From: Candidatus Cloacimonadota bacterium
GTDB lineage: Bacteria > Cloacimonadota > Cloacimonadia > Cloacimonadales > Cloacimonadaceae
Direction: 5' to 3'
NCBI GenBank assembly: GCA_023230025.1
Contig: JALNYD010000126.1
Coordinates: 1 to 7,578 of the forward strand
Length of the DNA: 7,578 bases
The notes under the pieces are model-generated. The model saw only the letters and a list, made by a program, of their open reading frames with translations. It was not told the origin of the DNA and ran no database searches. Of the stretch, positions 1 to 7,100 are shown in pieces. Position numbers and translations under genes: made by a program. The first letter of the stretch is position 1. Each line of letters opens with the position of its first letter.

Positions 1-416
1 GCTGCTTTATTGAATTCTTCATCATAACGGGAATCTGGATTATGAGTCTTGCCTGAATCTTCATAATCTCCATCATCTTGCTTGGGTTTGTCATCGGAGT
101 TCAAGGCGTTACCAATTGCATCCTCGATGCTTTCTTCAGAATCATCGTCGTCAACATCGTCACCATCCTCATCGGGATCATCCGCATCTGGTTCCGAATG
201 CCTTTTTCGACTCTTCCCTCCTTTATGTGATCCGGAGCCATAGCCACCTGATCTGCCCTTGCCATCCGGGCGCTTGCCTTCTTCATCGGGATCGATACCA
301 CCATCTGGATTCAGGTCTTCCCCTGATTCATCGATATCAGGATCATCATCAAGAGCATCACCCTTGGTATCTTCTGAGGAATTCTCATCTGTGCTATCGC
401 TGGAATCTTGATCTTC
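1..416 (-). other. Coding low-complexity linker: acidic block, basic Gly-rich block, acidic block
   Basis: This is the C-terminal visible part of the GHKL ATPase, residues 1253-1390. Residues 1253-1298 (positions 279-416) are rich in Asp, Glu and Ser. Residues 1299-1325 (positions 198-278) switch to a Gly/Lys/Arg-rich basic stretch, with GGYGSGSHKGGKSRKRH at its end. Residues 1326-1390 (positions 1-197) are again Asp/Glu-rich, including a DDVDDDD run at 1338-1344. It is almost certainly disordered. It separates the ATPase and middle region from whatever domain follows beyond position 1. The GAT/GAC/GAA-rich DNA gives several spurious open frames on both strands, which are not genes. Confidence 0.85.
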
Positions 417-3400
417 GCTAAGCAGTTGCGATATTTCATCAGTAATCTGCCAGTTTTTTTGTTTTAACTCTGCTTGAAGATCTGCTTCGTCTGAACCAAG
501 AACACCCTTGATCCAAGATTCCAAGTCTTCATCATGCTCATTAACAGATAACGCTCTGCAAATCTCTGCAGCTATGGCTGGTTTACAGGCAGTGGCAACA
601 TAGTATGCTTTTCCGTTTGATAAATCCATAAAAGCATCGCTGGAGGCCTCAACCACTCTTCCGTCAAGTTCATAGCTTATGATCAGTTTATCAGACCTAT
701 ACTCGGTCGTTCTTACGAATTCGTTTACTATCCCTTTATCCACCAATAATTGAAAGCGCTCTGGATGCTTCTCTCTCAACCACACAAGGATAAGTGTTTT
801 TGCCGATCTAGTCAGATACTTTGCAGGATTTACAATAACACTATATTCTACGTCTTTCAAACTGATTGATACAGAATCTTTTAATGATCGTACTTTAAAA
901 GCTGAGTGCAACGACTGCCAATGCGAATAACTGCCCTTATTGGGATACCAGAGATAATCAACCTGTTCATCCTTGAACATATCTTTGAGATTTCCATCAT
1001 CGGGAATGTATATGCTTGTTGATCTGACAAAACGTTTTCTGATTGACCACAGCTTTGCTTCTTTCAGGAAACTCTGCCACCAATCGCTATGTCCTGAACT
1101 TGTGGAGTCAAATAGAGGCCTTAGTGTATCGTACAGCATGGTAAGCTTGGACTCAATAAATTCTGTCTCTAGATCATCATTGAATTGAATATCCTGCCAT
1201 AGAGCACAAAAATGTTCGTCTCCCACGTCCAGAGCCACACCTAGCTTATCAACGAAGAAATCACGAAGCTTGGGATATAGCTTTGATAGATAATAAAACT
1301 GGTCAGCAAACAGGATACTGCGATCGTTCCATATACATAAGCCTGCTGTTACCCATTTAACTCCACCAATTTCTTCAACAGCGATGCAATTTGCTGATAA
1401 CAGCTGATCCTTGGCATCATTATCAATCTCAAGAATGGACAATGCCTTATAGACACGACTAGCTAAATCTATACTTCCCTGTCCACTACGTGATAGATCC
1501 AAAAGATAGGAAAAAATCTCCTTACTCGTCAACTCATCTCTAATTCCTAAGAATTCAAACACATAAGGGTTTATCTCTTTTTCTAAATATGGAACCGCAT
1601 CACCTAAGACATCATAAACTCCGGGTTTTCTCACAAAGACATGTGAGGGGCGCTGCAGTCCTTTTGTGGTCGGTAGCCACGCCTCCTTGCGTAAAAAGGT
1701 AACCATACCGGATTCCGCTGATCTTGTGTATTGGCTATAGTTGTACCATCCGATCTCATTTAACAACTCTGAATGAATGGATGGTTTATTTGCTGTTCCG
1801 TATCTTCCGTTTAACCAGTTTAAAAGGGCCAAGGCTGTTTCTTTTGATATGTTACCAGTCAAACTTGAGGGTTTGATAACCTTCGAGACGTAAATCTCAT
1901 ACAGCCTGCTTGTTGCTGATCCTCTCTGAGCTTCATCTAATAATCGTTTCTCTTCTTCAGAGTACTCTTCGCTTTCAATCCACCCATTCCAGCCATTTCG
2001 CATGGGATCGAGAATTTTTCTTTTTAAGGGGGGATACTTTGTTGCCTTAGTTATCTTGATAATATTTGGTGCCTTCCCATCGTCTCGAAGATACAAGTCA
2101 GAAAGAACTTGTAAATGCTGAGAATCAGCTTCAGTTATGAAAATGGCTTTCCAACCTGTTTCAGGATCAAGACCGGCAGGAGTAACCAATGTTGAACGAG
2201 TTTTTTGACTATCGAGATCAATACACGCTTCCCAAACGGGGGCATCAGATTTGTGAAGTTTACGGGGATCGAAGAGTTTATTACCTATCGAGATCATTAT
2301 CCGCTCCCCTGTACTTAAGAGAACAGGAAAGTTTGTCATTTCAATGTTTTTAGCCACATGATCGATTATGTAGTTTGAAACTTCAACAAATTGCTCATCA
2401 TCCAGATCCTTATGATTGGCCTTAAACCATTCAGATACAGCGACAGCATACTCCTCTATACTAAATGGAGAAACACATAGGGTTTCTGTCATCCATTCTT
2501 GAATGTCTTTCTTTTCTAGCAACAAATCATAGAACCGATTATCCAGGAAACGAATTGGTGCTTTGATACAATCAGGTTTCTCACTCAAAACGTCTCTATC
2601 ACTTTTTGTCGCTTCAAAATAGATGGGTTGATCAGCATAGCAAGAATACTTGATTTTTTTCTTTTCCTTAATCGGAACGATTTTGTATTGCCTTAAGTCA
2701 ATTTCTTCATACTGTTTTTTCCGGGAAGCCAAGAATTGATATAGGGTAATCAAGCCTTCAAATCCAATGGAACTAATCCATTCAATATCTCCAATATAAG
2801 TTATTATGTCATTGCTGGATATGGGGCTTATCCCTATCGCTTGTAATACTTCACTACGGACAGTATTTTGAAGCCCTTCAGCAATTAGCCTATCTTTCAG
2901 AGCATCGGGCAGCTTCTGACCGGTAGTGATTTTTCTGAAGTCTCTCGATGATTTTGACTCTTTTGGGAAAGCTAACTTTCCTCTTGGTTCAGTAGGTACG
3001 ATAGCTTGCCTTGAGAGCATTTCAGTTATCTGTTTCGCTACAGGCTCTAAGAAACTGGTTTTTATGTTTGCCTCTATGGGGATGTGGCGAAAAAGCTCGT
3101 AACGATGTTTTGATCTCTTTGATAGCGTAACAAAAGCCTCAACAAACAAGTCCGGAATCTGATTCAGAAGCCACGTATTCCATGGCTCATCTTCTTTGAT
3201 TGAATCCCTTGAGCTAGGAACCAAAAAATCTGCATTAAGGATAAAGGGGAGACCAGTGTTTTCTATCACTGGCAGGTAAGCATATACGGCACCTTCGCTA
3301 TTAGTGGACCCTATTGGAAAAGAGATCGAGATATCTCTATCCATTACACCTTCTCTGCCTTCAGCCTGCAATTCTACGGGTCTAATGTAGTTCTTTGTGT

Positions 3401-4172
3401 ACAATAAATACTCTTTGCTACTTGTCGTACTCTCCCCATTCTGTATAGTTACGATGTTTAGTCTGACGGTGTGATCTTTATCAACTGTTTTAGTAATAGT
3501 TGTCTCGTATTCATCCTCAACCAGGAATTTGAGCTGATGAATCTTGTTAAGGAAGAGAATGGTCTCAGGTGTGAACTGACAGATCATTTCCCTGATTCTA
3601 TCAAACCCATAATCCTTGCAATCCAATGGAAGAACAATACTTGTAATGGACGAATTGATCACACCGGGCACATTGTCTAACCACACAGGGACTACGTAAC
3701 CAAGATCAATATCTCCAAGCTTCTTTGGCAACCTGATGCAATAACCTCCCGAGAAAATGTGGGGAGTTGAAGTAATCTTAAAAACCGATTTGAAGCCTAT
3801 ACCTTTTTCACCAATATATCCGCTCGCTTTTTCTTTTGTTGATTCTCCAACAGCACATATGGCTTCTATGTTATTGTGTCCGAAACCTACTTCATTATTC
3901 TGTATCAACAATGCTCCAACAGAATTTTCTGTATTTGTTGGATCAGATTTGAGAAGAGAAAAGCTTAAGTGTGGGTCTGCATCATATTCATTGTCTTCTG
4001 CGTTTTGGATCAACTCAAGAACAAAATGAGTCGCCTTGTTATTAAGGTCTTCAGCGAGTCCTTTAATTGCATTATGCATGATCTTGGTTACACGGCTAGC
4101 CTTGAATTCCTCTTGATTATTTAATCCAAATTCTTTTCTTATTCTCTTAATATGTTCATACTGCTTGTTCAC
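1..4172 (-). CDS. Sacsin-like GHKL (Hsp90-type) ATPase, giant protein, 3' end outside window
   Basis: A single open frame of 1390 codons runs from the GTG at 4172 off the left edge without a stop. Residues about 30-135 form a Bergerat-fold ATPase of the sacsin/Hsp90 kind. The N box is HFVLELIQNAEDN, with E53, N57 and D60 matching the catalytic Glu, Mg-binding Asn and Asp of Hsp90. The G1 box is QNNEVGFG (91-98) followed by IEAICAVGESTK. The G2 box is GYIGEKGIGFKSVF (118-131). TSIVLPL (177-183), ETILFLNKI (203-211) and GLPFILNADFLVPSSRDSI...PWN (307-332) are typical of sacsin-like proteins. The region about 360-1250 matches no domain I know, except a CIW...LGV segment (946-979) seen in other large sacsin-like proteins. 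From 1253 on the chain is acidic low-complexity linker, so another C-terminal domain (often DUF3883 or a nuclease in such proteins) is likely beyond the window; that is inference. The GTG start is chosen because a strong ribosome binding site precedes it, and because the next in-frame ATG (codon 32) would remove the conserved IKRIRKEFG-type N-terminus. It is probably cytoplasmic, since no signal peptide or membrane segment is visible. It is co-transcribed with the helicase. Confidence 0.92.
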   Translation of the reverse strand, partial: MNKQYEHIKRIRKEFGLNNQEEFKASRVTKIMHNAIKGLAEDLNNKATHFVLELIQNAEDNEYDADPHLSFSLLKSDPTNTENSVGALLIQNNEVGFGHNNIEAICAVGESTKEKASGYIGEKGIGFKSVFKITSTPHIFSGGYCIRLPKKLGDIDLGYVVPVWLDNVPGVINSSITSIVLPLDCKDYGFDRIREMICQFTPETILFLNKIHQLKFLVEDEYETTITKTVDKDHTVRLNIVTIQNGESTTSSKEYLLYTKNYIRPVELQAEGREGVMDRDISISFPIGSTNSEGAVYAYLPVIENTGLPFILNADFLVPSSRDSIKEDEPWNTWLLNQIPDLFVEAFVTLSKRSKHRYELFRHIPIEANIKTSFLEPVAKQITEMLSRQAIVPTEPRGKLAFPKESKSSRDFRKITTGQKLPDALKDRLIAEGLQNTVRSEVLQAIGISPISSNDIITYIGDIEWISSIGFEGLITLYQFLASRKKQYEEIDLRQYKIVPIKEKKKIKYSCYADQPIYFEATKSDRDVLSEKPDCIKAPIRFLDNRFYDLLLEKKDIQEWMTETLCVSPFSIEEYAVAVSEWFKANHKDLDDEQFVEVSNYIIDHVAKNIEMTNFPVLLSTGERIMISIGNKLFDPRKLHKSDAPVWEACIDLDSQKTRSTLVTPAGLDPETGWKAIFITEADSQHLQVLSDLYLRDDGKAPNIIKITKATKYPPLKRKILDPMRNGWNGWIESEEYSEEEKRLLDEAQRGSATSRLYEIYVSKVIKPSSLTGNISKETALALLNWLNGRYGTANKPSIHSELLNEIGWYNYSQYTRSAESGMVTFLRKEAWLPTTKGLQRPSHVFVRKPGVYDVLGDAVPYLEKEINPYVFEFLGIRDELTSKEIFSYLLDLSRSGQGSIDLASRVYKALSILEIDNDAKDQLLSANCIAVEEIGGVKWVTAGLCIWNDRSILFADQFYYLSKLYPKLRDFFVDKLGVALDVGDEHFCALWQDIQFNDDLETEFIESKLTMLYDTLRPLFDSTSSGHSDWWQSFLKEAKLWSIRKRFVRSTSIYIPDDGNLKDMFKDEQVDYLWYPNKGSYSHWQSLHSAFKVRSLKDSVSISLKDVEYSVIVNPAKYLTRSAKTLILVWLREKHPERFQLLVDKGIVNEFVRTTEYRSDKLIISYELDGRVVEASSDAFMDLSNGKAYYVATACKPAIAAEICRALSVNEHDEDLESWIKGVLGSDEADLQAELKQKNWQITDEISQLLSEDQDSSDSTDENSSEDTKGDALDDDPDIDESGEDLNPDGGIDPDEEGKRPDGKGRSGGYGSGSHKGGKSRKRHSEPDADDPDEDGDDVDDDDSEESIEDAIGNALNSDDKPKQDDGDYEDSGKTHNPDSRYDEEFNKA

Positions 4173-7100
4173 CTACAATACCTCCTTTGTGATTCTGATG
4201 ATGCCATACATTACAGGATTGGCTACAATATCGGCCTTCTCAACGGCAATGTCCAAGGCTTGAATATTCGTGGCGTATGCGGCTTCTTGTGATGCTAATT
4301 GAGATCGGTACATACGCAGTATCTTCTCATCAGATACTTGCTCCATTCTATCTGAAATTGATGCTACTACTGCTTGATGACTGGTTCTAAGGCTTTGTTT
4401 TTTATACTCGGCAAGCTCTTTGGTTCGATCAATGTGCTTGTGCTTTTCTTCTTTCCAAAGCTCATAATGTCGGGATTCAAGATGATCCCAATGGTTTAGC
4501 TTTGGTTCCGATTTATTCTGGCTGTCAGATGCTCTTTCAATCAGATTAATCAGTTGTGGTCCCACTCTCGGATCTGAGCAAATTGGCTTTATAGAAAGGT
4601 CGTTTCTGATACCCCGTGTTTCCCATTTGTAAATCACAAAGTCATAATCTCCGGTAGGGATATCAGAGTCAGTGATTTGCAGTTCCGTATAGGGAAACTC
4701 AAAGCTATCAATATGATGAGCTGCTTGCTTCACGAGGGGATGCATAGCGTTGACAAGAACTACCTTAGTGTCTTCACTTGCATATTCGGTATTGAATGTA
4801 ATGCTCAGATGAGGATTAGTCTCCTTGAGCCATTTTTCCCAAGTTCTTCCCGTTGCATTTAGATTCAGTTTTAGTGACTTGTAGTCACTTAGGATTTGGC
4901 TCCTGGCTTCCTGAGACAAGCGCAGAGTCCTTGGGTCTTTATCCCCAAGGATGTATTTCTGTTGAGTGCCAAGTCTTTGATTTAAGTATGACTCAATCAG
5001 ATGCTCCAACATCCTGGGGGAAAGCCAATAGCTACTTGCTGACATAATCTCTTGTTCAGTTTGTTTCGTGGGAACCTCGATACCGAACAGCTCATATTGT
5101 TGCTGTTCTAGTTTCTCTTCTTCCTGCATCTTACGAAGTTTGTTGTCTGCAAGCTGCTGAAGTTTGATCTTCCTTTCTTCATCGGTGAGTTTGAGGTTTT
5201 CTGCAATACTCTTGATCGAAACAGCCAGCTCTCCCAAGATTTCTTCTGAATCCCCAATTGAATGCTCAAATATGCCTATCCGAAGCAAACAACGATTGTA
5301 GATATCATCATCTATAGTCCCCTCAGTGACCATGTTGTAAATCAGTACCTTTTCGCTCATTTGACCTTTACGATCAATGCGGCCGATTCTCTGTTCGATC
5401 CGCATCGGATTCCATGGAAGATCGTAATTGACCATTGTATCACAGAACTGGTAGTCGAGACCTTCACATCCCACTTCAGAGAACAACATCACATCCAGGC
5501 TGTCCAGTTCTTCTTTGGGTAATTGGAATCTTCTGCGCAGTTCAAGACGATCTTCATCATCAACCCCACCATGAATGAAACCTACCCGAATTCCGGCACT
5601 TTGCATATATTTATTAAGGTACCTTAGAGTATGAATGAAACTGCTGAAAACCATAACCTTATTATTGGGTAGGGATTGCTTCTCCTTCAGCACGCCCACC
5701 AAAGCATCTAGCTTAGGATCATTACCGGATACTTGCGAAGCCAAATCTAACAACGCGTTAACATCTGCTTTTATACTCTGGATTGCGTCAACATCCGGCA
5801 TGAAGTCGAATAGATCATCCCACAATGCTTCATCCAATCTACGATTCAGGATATCCTTCAACAATGGCAAAAGACCAAAAATGCAACTTGCCGCCTGTCT
5901 CCGAAGGGTAGACATTAGGAAATTGATGGATACATTACCACTCGTTTGTTCCAGTATTCTCCTCTGAATACTCAGCATTTCATCGTGAATCAAGGCCTGT
6001 TCTGGAGTAAAACTGACCATTACAGTATTTGGCTTTCGGATAACCAGGTTACCAATATCTCTTCTTCTGGTTCTGTTGATAACACCCGATAAAGTATGCA
6101 AATCCTCTACTTGAGATATCAGCCTAACCCTTTGTTCATTGGTCATCGGATCTTCATTCAATCCCTCAAGTACAGCCTTGTACATGGGATTATTATGGGC
6201 AATCAAACGCCCCCACTCAGTCGTCATTATCTGAACTAAGGCCTCTGTTGCTTGTTCCTGCCAACCAGGCTTGTTTTGCCTTATGCATTTCACGGCTTTT
6301 GTGATGAACTGATTGGGCTCCATCATCGTTCTGTAGCTATTACGATCAATAATCAGATCAGGACGGAGGGTGTTTAACAAAACAAAGAGATCTTCACTCT
6401 TTGTCTGCACTGGTGTGGCAGTAAGAAAAACCACAGCATCAGCATTGTTACACAGGTAACTTACTATCTGATTAGCAAATGTATTAGTGTTCCTGATATG
6501 GTGCGCTTCATCGACAATGATCAGATCAAAGTGTGGAGGAGGGTCTAAATCTAACAGACCAAGTCTCTTTTTGCCTCGCTTGTTTTCTCCGTGAAGCAGG
6601 GTTTCATCAAACAATGAATATGGGATGATTGATCTTCTGTAATCTTGAGGCCAGTCTCCATCTAGATCACATTCATTAATGCAGAGCCTCAGCTGTTTTC
6701 CGTCTAACTGCCGAAATGACTCATCGAATCTTTTCATCTCTGTAAGCCACTTCTTCTCTGCCACCAGAGGCCTGGGACAGATAATCAATACCGATTGAAG
6801 CTCTCTTCTCGCCTGTAGTTCTTTGAGGATCAAGCCAGCTTCTATGGTTTTTCCTACGCCAACACTGTCAGCAATCAAGAGCCTGGGTCGATCCGACCTG
6901 ATGAACTTCAATACAGGCCTGAATTGGTATGGTATGAAATCGATCCTGGCTGAGTTCAGTGAGTAAAGGGTTGTGAGGTTGGGTTGTCTGATTTGTAGTG
7001 AAGATATTGCTGCGTTAAACTCATCCAGATTCATGTAGTGTAATACTCGTTGAGGAACTGCTTCTAACTGCGATTCATAAAAGCTTTGAGGTCCACCGTC

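Noticed and set aside
130..190. GAT/GAC trinucleotide repeat as a phase-variable tract
   Set aside because: Codons are mixed (GAT, GAC, GAA, GAG, GGT) with no long perfect repeat, so slippage of a uniform tract is not supported.
1..416. Thrombospondin type 3-like or calcium-binding Asp repeats
   Set aside because: The spacing of DxD and PDG units is irregular, there are no cysteines, and the protein has no signal peptide; a disordered charged linker fits better.
101..421. Short open frames on both strands across the acidic-linker DNA (67 and 101 codons)
   Set aside because: They are out-of-frame shadows of the GAT/GAA-rich coding sequence, with composition biased to Met/Arg or His/Pro and no ribosome binding site; the long GHKL frame explains the region.
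2654..2660. A7 run in the GHKL gene as a second frameshift site
   Set aside because: The codons read AAG AAA AAA ATC, so no X-XXY-YYZ heptamer falls in phase.
4173..4175. TAG as evidence of a pseudogene (broken helicase-ATPase fusion)
   Set aside because: A strong, correctly spaced ribosome binding site and GTG start sit exactly at the break, and both frames are otherwise intact, so two functional genes are more likely.
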